From contig NZ_ANMO01000074.1 in the NCBI RefSeq assembly GCF_000338295.1, forward strand, positions 1-58,446: 58,446 bases of DNA, written 5' to 3'. Positions 1 through 9,650 of the stretch are shown here, in pieces (the first letter of the stretch is position 1; the number at the start of each line of letters is the position of its first letter). Position numbers and translations under genes: made by a program. The notes under the pieces were generated by a model. That model did no database searches. It worked only from the letters and a program-made list of their open reading frames with translations, and was not told the DNA's origin. This DNA is from Rhodopirellula europaea 6C (GTDB taxonomy: Bacteria; Planctomycetota; Planctomycetia; Pirellulales; Pirellulaceae).

Positions 1-34
1 GGGGCGATGAGAGGAAGTGATAAGCACCAGAGTA

Positions 35-56
35 GAACAGTTGTCCCAAACTGTTC
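35..56. repeat. Perfect 8-bp inverted repeat
   Basis: GAACAGTT (35-42) and AACTGTTC (49-56) are perfect reverse complements around a 6-nt loop. No T-tract follows on either side, so it is not a typical intrinsic terminator. It could be an operator or part of a dispersed palindromic repeat. Confidence 0.45.
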
Positions 57-195
57 CGTCGGGAAGCGATCAACTTCCAAGTCTCATCGCACCGAGTTTA
101 CTTTCAAGCGATCGCGTACGCGGTGCAACAACGCTGCCTCTCCCAAGCCGGCCCCGTCCGGGGCGATGTGGCGTGATCGCAATGTGGGGCGAGGT

Positions 196-311
196 GATTG
201 CAAATTGCAAAATGGACATTGCAAATTGGCAATCGCAGGTCGGTGAAACAGGTGGCTTGCCAGACCGGAAATACTTTGCAATTTGCATTGATCAATTTGC
301 ACTTTGCAATC
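196..311. repeat. Long imperfect inverted repeat rich in ATTTGCA words
   Basis: The left arm (about 196-234) and the right arm (about 274-311) are reverse complements over roughly 38 nt with a few mismatches. The spacer of about 40 nt has its own inner pairing (GGTC at 239-242 with GACC at 263-266). Both arms are built from the heptamer ATTTGCA or its complement. The shape suggests a foldback or MITE-like dispersed element. No transposase or target-site duplication was seen. Confidence 0.55.
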
Positions 312-353
312 CACCCACCGCGTCCTCACGACTGCCCCGCTCGGGGCAACAAG

Positions 354-1277
354 CTACATCCTCGGCAAGTAATTCCGAAGGTAGTCGTGACTTTGTTTGA
401 GGGCTCGAATTCGATTCTCGATCGAACCTTCGTAGGACCGGTCTTCGACTTCGACGCAGACCGGTCCGCTGTACTCGGTGTCGGTCAGAATCGAAAAGAA
501 CTGACCCCAGTCGACTTGACCAAGGCCCGGTAGCTTCGGAGTGTGCCACTCATTTGGATTGGCAAACACTCCGACTTGGTCGAGCATGACTTGGTCAACA
601 CGAACATCTTTCGCGTGGACATGAACCAATCGATCGGCGAAGGCTCGCATTGGTGTCAGGTAATCCATGTGCATGAACACTGGATGTGAGGGATCGTAGT
701 TCAGCCCGAAGTGTTCACTTGGGAACGTTTCAAACATTCGTCGCCACACTGCCGGACTGATCGCCAAGTTCTTTCCGCCAGGCCATTCGTCGTCACCGAA
801 GAACATGGGGCAGTTTTCGATGCCGATGCGAACATCGAATTTTTCGGCCGCTGCGATGATTGGTCCCCACACGTTTTCAAATCGGGGCCAGTTGTCATCG
901 ATCGTTTTCTTCGGGTCGCGGCCGACGAAAGTGGTCACTCGGCCAATTCCCAGTTGAGAAGATGCCTCGATCAGCCGGATCAAATGTTCCGCTGCGACTT
1001 TTGACTCGGATTCGTCAGGCGACAACGGGTTGGGGTAGTAGCCCAGAGAACTAATCGCGACATCGTACCGCTGGCAAAGCGACTGGATCTCTTCGATGCG
1101 TTTGTCGGTCAAGTCACTGATGTCGATGTGCGTTGTACCCGCGTACCGCCTTTCGGCTTTCCCGGGCGGCCAACACATGACCTCGACGCACTCGTAGCCG
1201 CACTGGCTCGCGACGGCGAAGACTTCTTCCAGATCGTATTCCGGCAAGATGGCGCTGACAAAACCAAGTTGCATCAT
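354..1277 (-). CDS. Sugar phosphate isomerase/epimerase-like TIM-barrel protein
   Basis: This 307-residue protein resembles the xylose isomerase-like TIM-barrel superfamily (AP endonuclease 2 type). Typical metal-ligand segments are visible: an IGIENCP strand in the middle, NYDPSHP near two thirds, HVHAKD, and a late VEVED strand. No signal peptide is seen, so it is probably cytoplasmic. The start has two adjacent ATG codons (1277 and 1274) and no clear Shine-Dalgarno. It is divergent from the flavoprotein gene at 1489. Planctomycetes carry many such paralogues, and the substrate cannot be named from sequence. Confidence 0.8.
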   Translation of the reverse strand: MMQLGFVSAILPEYDLEEVFAVASQCGYECVEVMCWPPGKAERRYAGTTHIDISDLTDKRIEEIQSLCQRYDVAISSLGYYPNPLSPDESESKVAAEHLIRLIEASSQLGIGRVTTFVGRDPKKTIDDNWPRFENVWGPIIAAAEKFDVRIGIENCPMFFGDDEWPGGKNLAISPAVWRRMFETFPSEHFGLNYDPSHPVFMHMDYLTPMRAFADRLVHVHAKDVRVDQVMLDQVGVFANPNEWHTPKLPGLGQVDWGQFFSILTDTEYSGPVCVEVEDRSYEGSIENRIRALKQSHDYLRNYLPRM

Positions 1278-1488
1278 GAGAATCGCTCGTGCAGGTGGCA
1301 GAGAGTTGAAACAAGCGGTGATTCAAAAAACGATTCGAACCAACCCGAATTTTGCTAAACTATAGCGGGTTTGATCGTCATCGGATTCATCGCGTTCCGG
1401 ACGGTTGCCACGTCACGAAAATGAGATTCGCGAGTTTGAAATTGTGATCTCGCGAAATCAATTCAATTGTTCAACCACAGACTGACTC

Positions 1489-2619
1489 GTGAAACCATCT
1501 GAATCCATCGATCCTGCACCGCATGAACCCAACCGCGTTTGCGACGTGGTGGTGGTTGGTGGCGGGCCCATCGGAATCGAAACGGCGATCGAGATGCGTC
1601 GAAACGGAATTGACGCGGTGGTGTTTGAAGCCGGTCCGCTCGGACACACAATCTCGTGGTGGGCACCTCAAACACGATGGTTCAGCAGCAACGACCGTAT
1701 CTCTATCGCCGGCGTTCCGCTGAACACAATTGACCAGGCGAAGGCGAGTCGGGAAGAGTATCTCACATACTTACGAAGTGTTGTCGACCAGTTTCGTGTT
1801 CCGGTGGAAACGTTTTCAAAGGTTGACAAGATCGAAGCCCGCCCGGATGACCCTCGTCGTTGGCAAGTCCGCGTCCGTTCGAAATGGATCGAAGCATCGG
1901 CGGTGGTGCTGGCAATCGGTGGAACGGACCATCCCAATCGATTGAATGTTCCCGGCGAAGATTTACCGCACGTCGATGGTTACTTGCGAGAGGCTCACCA
2001 CTATCACGGACGCCGAGTGTTGATCGTCGGCGGTCGCAACAGTGCGGTCGAAGCAGCGATCCGTTTGCACCGCGTCGGCGCGAAAGTCACGCTGAGCTAT
2101 CACCGAGAGGAATTGCCTGAGACGAGCATCAAGTACTGGCTGCGTCCGGAGATCGATGGACTGATTCGAAGCAAAGCGATCGAAGCGTTGTTTGAGAGTC
2201 GTGTGACCGCGATCACACCTGAGCGAGTCGACTTGGACCAGATATTGCCCGACGGTCGGCATCACACGTTGCACATGCATTTTGACGACGTGCTAACGCT
2301 GATTGGCTACGAACAAGACAAGACCTTGTTCAAGCAATTGGGGATCCGAATGGAAGATCCCGGTGGCAAGCCAATTTACGACGACGAGACAATGGAAACC
2401 GAATTGCCGGGTGTCTACGTCGCTGGTACCGCCGTCGGTGGCACGCAGAGCAGCAAGTATCAAGTGTTCTTGGAAAATTGCCACGTGCATGCAGTGAAGA
2501 TCACCAAGCACCTTTTGGAGTATGGCATCGGCAGTCGCAACACCGAGGCAAAGACGCAGGCGAAGCCATCGGCGTCGCCTGAGTTGAACCGTCAGATTGA
2601 GATGAACCCCGAGAGCTGA
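1489..2619 (+). CDS. YpdA-like FAD/NAD(P)-dependent oxidoreductase
   Basis: This 376-residue flavoprotein resembles YpdA, the putative bacillithiol-disulfide reductase, and the thioredoxin reductase fold. The N-terminal FAD loop GGGPIG is at residues 24-29, and a second Rossmann motif (VGGRNSAVEAA) lies near residue 182. A late GTAVGG segment precedes the C-terminal FAD contact. It has no CxxC pair, as expected for YpdA. The single redox Cys that S. aureus YpdA has inside its GGGPCG loop is Ile28 here, so the mechanism may differ. The start is GTG with no evident Shine-Dalgarno. The reductase role is a family inference. Confidence 0.75.
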   Translation: MKPSESIDPAPHEPNRVCDVVVVGGGPIGIETAIEMRRNGIDAVVFEAGPLGHTISWWAPQTRWFSSNDRISIAGVPLNTIDQAKASREEYLTYLRSVVDQFRVPVETFSKVDKIEARPDDPRRWQVRVRSKWIEASAVVLAIGGTDHPNRLNVPGEDLPHVDGYLREAHHYHGRRVLIVGGRNSAVEAAIRLHRVGAKVTLSYHREELPETSIKYWLRPEIDGLIRSKAIEALFESRVTAITPERVDLDQILPDGRHHTLHMHFDDVLTLIGYEQDKTLFKQLGIRMEDPGGKPIYDDETMETELPGVYVAGTAVGGTQSSKYQVFLENCHVHAVKITKHLLEYGIGSRNTEAKTQAKPSASPELNRQIEMNPES

Positions 2620-2688
2620 GCTTCTTCGATCAAGCTCTCGATCGAATTCTACGCCCTGCAATCAGCCCGAATCGCAACCAGGCTGATT
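2611..2688. terminator. Two hairpins between convergent genes
   Basis: GAGAGCT (2611-2617) pairs with AGCTCTC (2633-2639), overlapping the stop codon of the flavoprotein gene. AATCAGCC (2660-2667) pairs with GGCTGATT (2681-2688). They lie between two convergent genes and could end transcription from both sides. Neither has a strong T-tract, so this is a structural guess. Confidence 0.35.
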
Positions 2689-2703
2689 TGCAAGCGGCCT
2701 CAC

Positions 2704-4317
2704 TCACTGGCCCGCGACCGCGGCAGCGAGTTGTTCGTACGTGCGTTGGTTGTTGACTCGAGCCCCACGATTGTCGCAAGCGATCTGGTACAGGTGCTGG
2801 CCAATCGGCGTTGGGTACTTACCGGTCACGCAGGCCTGACAGAGGTGTTCCTCCGGCAAATTGATGGCTCGTGCGATCGCGGACACTGGCAAGTATTGCA
2901 GCGAATCGGCACCGAGATCGTCGGCCATCCGTTGCTGCGATTCTTCGTCCAACTCGCCGGTCAACGAGAAGTATTTGGGTGCGATCAATTGATCGATCGT
3001 GCTCATGTCGATGCCGTAGAAACACGGAGCAACGATCGGCGGACAAGCCACACGAACATGGATTTCCTTTGCACCGCCAACGTCACGGATTCGATCCAAG
3101 AGTGCGTTCATGGTCGTGCTTCGCACGATTGAGTCCTCGACCAGGATGACGCGTTTGCCCTGCAAGACTTCGCGAAGCGGCGTGTACTTCGCCGCCGCCT
3201 TGGCTTTGCGAGCGCGACCACCTTCGATGAACGTCCGACCGGCATATCTGTTGCGGATCAATCCTTCGCGGCATGGGATCGACAACTCATAGGCCATCGA
3301 GTCCGCAGCAGCTTTGCTGGTGTCAGGAACCGGGACGATGATCGTGTCCGGATCGTCCAAAGGAACACGACCAAACTCACGTTCCGCGGTAGCCAGCTCA
3401 CGTCCCAAGTTGGTTCGCGAAAGGTAGACGCTTCGGTCATCCAGTGTGCTGGCGACGTTGGCGAAGTAGATCCACTCAAAGAAGCAATGCTTGGGTGTTT
3501 CCGGTTCCGCGAATCGTTCCATTCGGAAACCTTCGTCCGGATCGATCAAGATCGCGTGACCGGGTGGCAACGATCGGATTTGATCCGGTTCGAACCCGAG
3601 GTTCAAAAGTGCAACGCTTTCGCTGGCACAGGCGAACAGCGGGCCTTCGTGGATGTAGCACATGGGTTTGATGCCCAGTGGGTCACGAGCGACCAACATC
3701 TCGCCTTCTGCGGTCAACAAGGCCATTGAGTAGGCACCGTCGAAACCGGCAGTGACTTGTTTCAGCACCTCGATCCAGTCAACTCGTTCTTGCGACTGAG
3801 AAAGCAAGCGAGCGATCTCGTGGAGAATGATCTCCGTGTCGGTGTCGAGTGCCAGGTGGTGGTCGCCATCGGCGAGCAACCGTTGCTTCAGAAGCGTGTA
3901 GTTGGCCAGCTGCCCGTTGAAGCAGAAGCTGAACCATTTGCGTTTGTGGATGTGCCGGCGCTCGAATGGTTGAGCGTAGTTTCGGTCATCGGCACCACAG
4001 GTGGCGTAGCGAACGTGTCCGATCGCGGCGCGGCCGGCCAGCGATTTCATCAGCGATTCGGCTTTGGCCCGATGGTTCAGGCGGAAGACTTCGGTCACCG
4101 TTCCGACGTCGCGACGCGTTTTCAGTAGCGCGGGACGATCAGGGTCGAAGGTCGACATACCAGCGGCAAGTTGCCCGCGATTTTGGATGTCGAGCAACAT
4201 GCGGGGCAACAGACGCGAAATTTGTCGCGGTCCATCGTCCGTGCACACCGGGCTGCGCCCGCGACCAGAGAGGTGGTAGATCGCGGCAACGCCGCATTCG
4301 TGATTCAATTCAGCCAT
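2704..4317 (-). CDS. purF: Amidophosphoribosyltransferase
   Basis: PurF makes phosphoribosylamine from PRPP and glutamine, the first step of purine synthesis. The N-terminal nucleophile is Cys8, in the sequence HECGVAAIYH, so a 7-residue propeptide must be removed. The PRPP loop VILVEDSIVRSTT is present. All four Cys ligands of the Bacillus-type Fe-S cluster appear conserved: KHCFFEWIYFA, VAPCFYGID, and the C-terminal LCQACVTGKYP pair. At 537 residues it is longer than the usual 470 or so. It lies downstream of the GltS-like gene on the same strand with a gap of 135 nt. Confidence 0.93.
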   Translation of the reverse strand: MAELNHECGVAAIYHLSGRGRSPVCTDDGPRQISRLLPRMLLDIQNRGQLAAGMSTFDPDRPALLKTRRDVGTVTEVFRLNHRAKAESLMKSLAGRAAIGHVRYATCGADDRNYAQPFERRHIHKRKWFSFCFNGQLANYTLLKQRLLADGDHHLALDTDTEIILHEIARLLSQSQERVDWIEVLKQVTAGFDGAYSMALLTAEGEMLVARDPLGIKPMCYIHEGPLFACASESVALLNLGFEPDQIRSLPPGHAILIDPDEGFRMERFAEPETPKHCFFEWIYFANVASTLDDRSVYLSRTNLGRELATAEREFGRVPLDDPDTIIVPVPDTSKAAADSMAYELSIPCREGLIRNRYAGRTFIEGGRARKAKAAAKYTPLREVLQGKRVILVEDSIVRSTTMNALLDRIRDVGGAKEIHVRVACPPIVAPCFYGIDMSTIDQLIAPKYFSLTGELDEESQQRMADDLGADSLQYLPVSAIARAINLPEEHLCQACVTGKYPTPIGQHLYQIACDNRGARVNNQRTYEQLAAAVAGQ

Positions 4318-4452
4318 GAAATCTGCAATGAGGTGATCGCTGGGGCGAGGAAACTACAGTCTACCGATGAGAGGCGAGAACGCAATTCGCTGAACTGCCT
4401 GGTTTGCCAAACCCGCCACCAATCGGGCGGGTCAAATAACGGTTTCGAAGGG

Positions 4453-5967
4453 TCAGCGGGATCGTCTCGATCGAATCCCCAGAACGATCAGCACCACCAG
4501 CAAGGTCGCCAGCAATAGGGCTGGCCAAACAATGGAAACTCGGGAAAGGACAACCAATGGCATCGCAACGGTGATCATGCCACCGCCAACGAAGGGTGCT
4601 GACAAAGGAGCCGCCAACGCGTAATTCTCGGCCGCTCCGGACTTCAGGTCGGGGTCGACGACTCGCAACAGCACAAATCCGGTCGCGGTCGTGCCGGTCG
4701 ACATTCCAAAGTTGATCAGCCCCAGAGGAAACCACTTTTCGGCGGGCAGGATTTTTCTGGAAAGAAACAGCAGGCAAAACGTCGACCAGATCGATCCGGC
4801 CACGAAGAGAATGGCCAAAGGCACCCACAAAGACGCCACGGCGGCCAAATTTAGAGTCGCGACGGCGGCGACGACCAACAAATCCATCGATGTGCCGGAT
4901 ATCCGGTGGATCGTCGTCTCGTCAATCAATCGGACTTGCCCAATCGCTCGGAGCAGCAACCGGACGATCAAGCCACCGAACAAAGTGTAAATGAACAAAG
5001 GAAACGAACCAACGATGCTGGCCAATGTCAATCGAGATCGCAGTTGAGACTCACCCGCATCGGTAGGCTCGCCGGTTTCAGCTGCAGACAGCTCAGGCGT
5101 GTTCAGCTCAGTCGGGGGCAGATCAGCGGCTTGGACGGCCGAATCGGTGCCGAAAGCTTCAGCGACCCAGCCGACGCCGGACTGCATCGCGACGCCGATG
5201 CCCATCGCGAGTGCCAGCCAAATGATTTGCAACAACAGCGGATCAATCACGCTCCCGTCGATCCGTGCCCGGCCTAGCGAAGCTGGTTCGGATTGTGTTT
5301 TCGGCCGTGGCTCTTTTGAAACGTTTTCGGTTTTGGGTGTGTCGGTTGTCGAATCCTCGGTGGAACTTTCAACTTGGATCCATCCCAGTCGGACGGCCAA
5401 TTGGATCCAAACGATGCCGGAAACCAATCCGTAGACCAGACCACCGGTCGCCATCATGACGCCCAAATCCAATCCTTCATCCCAACCGATTGAAGCGTGC
5501 TTGAACACGTCGCCCATCGCCGCGGCGGTGCCATGACCGCCAGCGAAGCCGGTTTCGATCAACATGCCAGCGGAGGATGGCAAATCGAACTGCGGTCCGA
5601 CCCACAACCATGTGACCCAAAGTCCCACCACGGTTTGGCCGAGCACGATGATCCAAACCATCAGGCCTTGTTGCATGACGTCTCGAACCAAATGCCGGTT
5701 GGTCGACGATGAATCCTTGTCGCTTTTCCCTAGCAACATCGCGGCGAAAACGACGGCGATCAGCGTCGAAGGCCAAGGCCCCAGGGCGGATGCTATGGGC
5801 TCCATCGTGTCGCGTTCATTCCAGCGAAACCACTGGATGACCGCCAAACCGAGAAAGCCGGCGATCAAGGATGCGGGGATCAATCCCAGCCGAAACCATG
5901 CGACTTGTTGACGCAACCAAACGCCAACAAGCAACAATGCGCAAACAAAAACGATGGCGTGAAGCAT
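4453..5967 (-). CDS. Sodium/glutamate symporter-like membrane protein (GltS family)
   Basis: A protein of 504 residues with about ten hydrophobic segments, resembling GltS-type sodium/glutamate symporters. The two characteristic re-entrant segments are visible: GFAGGHGTAAAMG in the first half and NFGMSTGTTATG in the second. It is about 100 residues longer than E. coli GltS because of two charged loops, one rich in Ser/Thr/Glu/Lys and one Pro/Glu-rich. The frame stays open to 6237, but the ATG at 5967 is preferred. It is preceded by GAGGA, starts straight into the first membrane segment, and avoids overlap with the divergent gene at 6228. Glutamate as substrate is inferred. Confidence 0.8.
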   Translation of the reverse strand: MLHAIVFVCALLLVGVWLRQQVAWFRLGLIPASLIAGFLGLAVIQWFRWNERDTMEPIASALGPWPSTLIAVVFAAMLLGKSDKDSSSTNRHLVRDVMQQGLMVWIIVLGQTVVGLWVTWLWVGPQFDLPSSAGMLIETGFAGGHGTAAAMGDVFKHASIGWDEGLDLGVMMATGGLVYGLVSGIVWIQLAVRLGWIQVESSTEDSTTDTPKTENVSKEPRPKTQSEPASLGRARIDGSVIDPLLLQIIWLALAMGIGVAMQSGVGWVAEAFGTDSAVQAADLPPTELNTPELSAAETGEPTDAGESQLRSRLTLASIVGSFPLFIYTLFGGLIVRLLLRAIGQVRLIDETTIHRISGTSMDLLVVAAVATLNLAAVASLWVPLAILFVAGSIWSTFCLLFLSRKILPAEKWFPLGLINFGMSTGTTATGFVLLRVVDPDLKSGAAENYALAAPLSAPFVGGGMITVAMPLVVLSRVSIVWPALLLATLLVVLIVLGIRSRRSR

Positions 5968-6227
5968 GGTCCTCAATCCGGTAGTTTCGGGCTCGGTCGA
6001 CACCGATGCCGCGTGCGTGTGTTTTGCACCGCTGGCCCTCGACCATGGCTCGCACCGAAGGCGTCGCCCCAGTGTCGCCGGTGACGGAGTGCACGCAAGG
6101 TGACTCGAACCGATTTGGGGTGCGAGATGGGCAGTGACAAAATCCGGGATTAGCCCTACAACATTCGCTCCGGAGTCCGCCTCGGCGACTGCTTTTCTCC
6201 GTCCGCTCCGTCTTTTCGCAACCCAAC

Positions 6228-7031
6228 ATGCTCGCAAGAAAACCCCTGTTTCCCGGCGTGATCGAGTTGAACTTCCAAGCCGGTGAAGTGCTTGGGTGCA
6301 ACGTCTACTTGGTCCATGATTCCGATGAATGGATCCTGATCGACATTGGTTACGAAGAGACCGTCGATGACTTCGTCGAAATCATTCGCGGATTGGACTT
6401 TCCGCTTTCGCGTTGCAAAACGCTGGTCGCTACCCATGCCGACGTCGACCACATCCAGGGTTTGGCCAAAGCCAAGCAAATCCTGAAGACGACCATCTCA
6501 GCGCATCCCAACGCGGTGGAGCCACTGTCAACGGGCGACACCCTCAAAACGTTGGCGGTGATCGAAGCGCAAAACCTAAAGATGGCGATGCCGCCCGTTG
6601 AGATCGAAAACCAAATCAACGACGGGGACATCATCACCGTCGGCAAGAAAGAAATCGAAGTCTGGCACACGCCCGGGCACACCGACAGCCAACTGGCGTT
6701 CCGCATCGGCGATGTGCTTCTGTCCGGTGACAACCTCTACCGAGACGGTTGCATCGGCGCGATCGACGCTCACCACGGAAGCGACATCCGTTCGTTCATC
6801 AAATCGCTCACCCGCATCCGCGATAGCGATGTGAAGTGGTTGGCACCCAGCCACGGCCCAGTGTTCGCGAAAGACAACGCGATGCTGGACAAAGTTATTG
6901 AGCGGGTCAGTGGCTACCTGCACATGGCCGATTTCGGAACGCTCGCGGAAGATTGGCCGCTGATGAACGAGTGGGATGATGAAGTCGAGCAAGGCATCCT
7001 GCCCGAGGGTTTGCAAACTCCAACGGAATGA
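6228..7031 (+). CDS. MBL-fold metallohydrolase
   Basis: A 267-residue metallo-beta-lactamase-fold hydrolase without a signal peptide. The metal motif is HADVDH (His70-His75), the HxDxDH variant found in several MBL subfamilies. Further ligands are in HTPGHTD (about residue 150), LLSGDN (about 168) and PSHGPV (about 206). Its last codon overlaps the GMC oxidoreductase gene in an ATGA junction, so the two are probably translated together. The substrate is unknown; glyoxalase II-like or lactonase-like activity is possible. Confidence 0.85.
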   Translation: MLARKPLFPGVIELNFQAGEVLGCNVYLVHDSDEWILIDIGYEETVDDFVEIIRGLDFPLSRCKTLVATHADVDHIQGLAKAKQILKTTISAHPNAVEPLSTGDTLKTLAVIEAQNLKMAMPPVEIENQINDGDIITVGKKEIEVWHTPGHTDSQLAFRIGDVLLSGDNLYRDGCIGAIDAHHGSDIRSFIKSLTRIRDSDVKWLAPSHGPVFAKDNAMLDKVIERVSGYLHMADFGTLAEDWPLMNEWDDEVEQGILPEGLQTPTE

Positions 7032-8524
7032 AACCGATGGAGGTGGAACGACCGGATCAGTTTTCTAACGGAACCGTGATTCTGGGCGGCGGTTTGTGCG
7101 GCCTGATCCTGGCTCATGAGCTAGCGAAATCACTCCAATCTCGATCGGGTTCTGACGCTCCACGCGTGTGGGTTGTCGAAGCTCCATGCGGTGATGTTCC
7201 TCAAAGCGATGAGCAACGCCCGGTTCGCTGGTTGCGTTTGCTTGGCGGAGAAGCGGACTACAACTACCAAACTCAGCCCTCAGCCGAGTTGGCTGGTCGG
7301 TCCATTCCTTGGCCACGGGGAAAAGGTTTGGGTGGCAGCGGCCGAATCAACTCGATGATTTGGTTCCCGCCGACCGATACCGACTTCCGATCGTTGGCCC
7401 AGCCGCTTGTTTCGGAACGTCCACAGAACGAAGACACGAAAGATGACACGGAGCGGCAACTTCGTGCGGCCTTCGAACGGGCTCGTGAAATCGTTCGGCC
7501 CGAGCGTGCTCGTTGGATCAGTCCGACCAGCCGGGCGTTTTTGGATGTTGTATCGAACGATTCGGATCAAGAATTCCACGTCTACGATCGGCTGAATCGA
7601 AACGGACGGCGATGGACGGCGGCCAATGCCATCGCGGATTTGCAACGCGCCAATCCCGATGCGGCGAATCTGATTCGAATCATCCGAGCTAGCGTGTCGT
7701 CGCTGCGAATCGAGGATGGCACGGTCACCGGGATTGAATGGGCTGACGGAGGCACGAGTTCAGTCGGAAAGGATGTCGAAGTTGTTTCGGCACTCGGCGC
7801 GATCGGGTCGCCAACTTTGCTGCATCGAAGTGGGGTCGATGATTCAAATGTCGGTGGCAACCTGCACGACCATCTAATAATGCCCATTGTTCATTCTCAC
7901 GATGGTTGCGCGTTCTCCGACGCAATGCCTGAAATGTCGGCTTTGGCGCAGTGGCAACACACCGGCGGCGGTCCGATCGCTTGCAACATTGCCGAGTGTG
8001 GTGGCCTGGATGCGGAGCAACGATGGCAATTGCACGTGACACCAACCGATTACCTTCGGTTCCCCAAAGACACCCGGCGCGGGGCGATGACCATCGGCGT
8101 CAACGTGACGCGTCCGCGATCAAGAGGTCGCATTCGATGGAGTGCCGATGAGACGATCATCGATGCTGGGTATTGGAACCATGATCGTGATCGAGTCGAG
8201 TTGCTCGAAGGAGTTCGCTGGGTCCGTGGGCTGGTGAAGCAATCGGGACTCGACCAGTGGCTTCGATCCGAGATGATTCCGGGGGCAAAGCGACAAACCG
8301 ACGATGCGATTTGTGCGGCGATGGCCCGCTATTCACAAACGCTTTATCACCCCGCCGGAACTTGTGCCCTAGGAAGCGTCGTGGACTCCGACTTCTATGT
8401 TCGCGGAATGTCCAACTTGCGAATCGTGGATGCGTCGGTCTTGGCAGAGCCCACGACCGGTAATCCGACCGCCACGCTTGCAACGCTGGCTTGCTTCGCC
8501 GCGGAACGATTCAGCCGTGAATAG
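7028..8524 (+). CDS. GMC family FAD-dependent oxidoreductase
   Basis: A 498-residue glucose-methanol-choline type flavoprotein. The FAD loop GGGLCG is at about residues 20-25, and the GMC signature follows in LGGSGRINSMIWFP. The active-site His is in YHPAGTCALG (about residue 441), and the C-terminus holds the family GNPTATLATLA helix. It overlaps the MBL hydrolase stop by 4 nt. The pair may oxidise an alcohol or sugar and hydrolyse the product, but that is inference. Confidence 0.88.
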   Translation: MKPMEVERPDQFSNGTVILGGGLCGLILAHELAKSLQSRSGSDAPRVWVVEAPCGDVPQSDEQRPVRWLRLLGGEADYNYQTQPSAELAGRSIPWPRGKGLGGSGRINSMIWFPPTDTDFRSLAQPLVSERPQNEDTKDDTERQLRAAFERAREIVRPERARWISPTSRAFLDVVSNDSDQEFHVYDRLNRNGRRWTAANAIADLQRANPDAANLIRIIRASVSSLRIEDGTVTGIEWADGGTSSVGKDVEVVSALGAIGSPTLLHRSGVDDSNVGGNLHDHLIMPIVHSHDGCAFSDAMPEMSALAQWQHTGGGPIACNIAECGGLDAEQRWQLHVTPTDYLRFPKDTRRGAMTIGVNVTRPRSRGRIRWSADETIIDAGYWNHDRDRVELLEGVRWVRGLVKQSGLDQWLRSEMIPGAKRQTDDAICAAMARYSQTLYHPAGTCALGSVVDSDFYVRGMSNLRIVDASVLAEPTTGNPTATLATLACFAAERFSRE

Positions 8525-8569
8525 CTCGGCTGGTTGTCCGGCAGGCGGAAGTGTCGCCGGTGATTTGTA

Positions 8570-9136
8570 TCAGCGAGGTTGTCGACGGTAGCGTTTGTTC
8601 GAAGCGACCAAGGTCACAAATTTGCCTTGTTGCAAAGTTCGGCCATCGTCGCTGATCAATTGGCGATGCCATGTGACCTTTGCCGCTCGACGTCCGTGGG
8701 CTTCGGTGGATTCGACGGTCGTGACCACGCGAACTCGTTCGCCGAAGAAGACCGGATTGTCGAAGTTCCAATCGCTGACCGATACCAATGCCAACGTTGC
8801 GGCTCGTGGATATTCAGTCGACAAACCCGCCAGCACGCTCAATCCCAACAACCCGTGTGCGACCGGTCGACCAAACGGGGACTTCGGCATGAGGCTCTCG
8901 CCGTTCTCGTCTTCGTCATGCAGTGGATCAAAGTCGCCCGTCAGCTCAGAAAACGCTCGGACATCGTTTGCTGAAATGGTTCGCCAGGGACTCAGCCACT
9001 CATCGCCAACTTGCAGGTCTTCACAGTAGAGCGTCTCGGTCGGTTCCGGAGAATCTTTCGCGATGACGACTGGGTCCGGGCGAGTCACATTCTGCGATGG
9101 GATGATCGCATTCTGAATTGGAGTCGAATCGGACAT
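8570..9136 (-). CDS. MaoC-like hot-dog dehydratase/hydratase
   Basis: A 188-residue protein with a single hot-dog domain. The hydratase motif is FSELTGDFDPLH (Asp68, His73) followed by GRPVAHGLL (His94), as in MaoC/R-specific enoyl-CoA hydratases. The first 40 residues are low in structure. Upstream in-frame ATGs exist at 9142, 9145 and further out. The ATG at 9136 is chosen because AAGGA lies 9 nt before it. It is convergent with the GMC gene and isolated from fatty-acid genes, so the acyl substrate is not predictable. Confidence 0.82.
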   Translation of the reverse strand: MSDSTPIQNAIIPSQNVTRPDPVVIAKDSPEPTETLYCEDLQVGDEWLSPWRTISANDVRAFSELTGDFDPLHDEDENGESLMPKSPFGRPVAHGLLGLSVLAGLSTEYPRAATLALVSVSDWNFDNPVFFGERVRVVTTVESTEAHGRRAAKVTWHRQLISDDGRTLQQGKFVTLVASNKRYRRQPR

Positions 9137-9650
9137 TGGCATCATTCCTTGTTTGAAAGTACTCCACCGTGAACCTCTCGGACCAAAGTCCGTCGGTTGG
9201 CCCCGCGTCAGCAGCGGCCGGTGCAGATCGTTCAGGCCTCGCAACCATGCGAGTCGAACCCATGGTTCGCCTAGGCGGCACTTTGGCCGAAAGAATTGCA
9301 CGAAGCAATTCTGGGACCAGGCATTCGCTTAGAATATGCCAAACGCTGCTCAAGACAATCTGCCTGAGGCGATTGGGCGAACTATGCGGGCATGTTTTCA
9401 GGGCGAGAAATCATTTCGATAACGCCGTTTTGGGCTCGTTGGGATTGGTCAGCCGCCGGCGATTCTGACTGCGGATCCTGACTGCGGTTCTTCAGACGAC
9501 AAGTTTCGCCTCATGGCGGCAAACTCTCAGCGAACCAAGAATTCTGACCGCGAAAGCCCCGATGGTTGGCGACGGCGTTCCGTTCAATCATACTCTCGAG
9601 CATCAAATTTGATCTTCGCCTTCCCCTCCCTCCCTTTGGATCCCACCTCG
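9137..9650. other. Intergenic region
   Basis: No supported gene between the divergent MaoC-like and DUF1080 genes. The minus-strand frame reaching 9301 is an N-terminal extension without Shine-Dalgarno support. A short direct repeat, CTGACTGCGG, occurs twice at about 9466-9487. The region presumably holds both promoters, but I could not place them. Confidence 0.5.

Larger units (their letters stand above)
1..353. other. Gene-free region with palindromic DNA
   Basis: No convincing gene lies here. Short frames exist on both strands but overlap each other and look like nothing known. The stretch holds a perfect 8-bp hairpin at 35-56 and a long imperfect inverted repeat made of ATTTGCA-like words at 196-311. 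It sits downstream of the sugar isomerase-like gene on the minus strand. Confidence 0.6.

Noticed and set aside
5968-6237. N-terminal extension of the GltS-like protein to 6237
   Set aside because: It overlaps the divergent MBL gene start and has no Shine-Dalgarno; the internal ATG begins directly before the first membrane helix.
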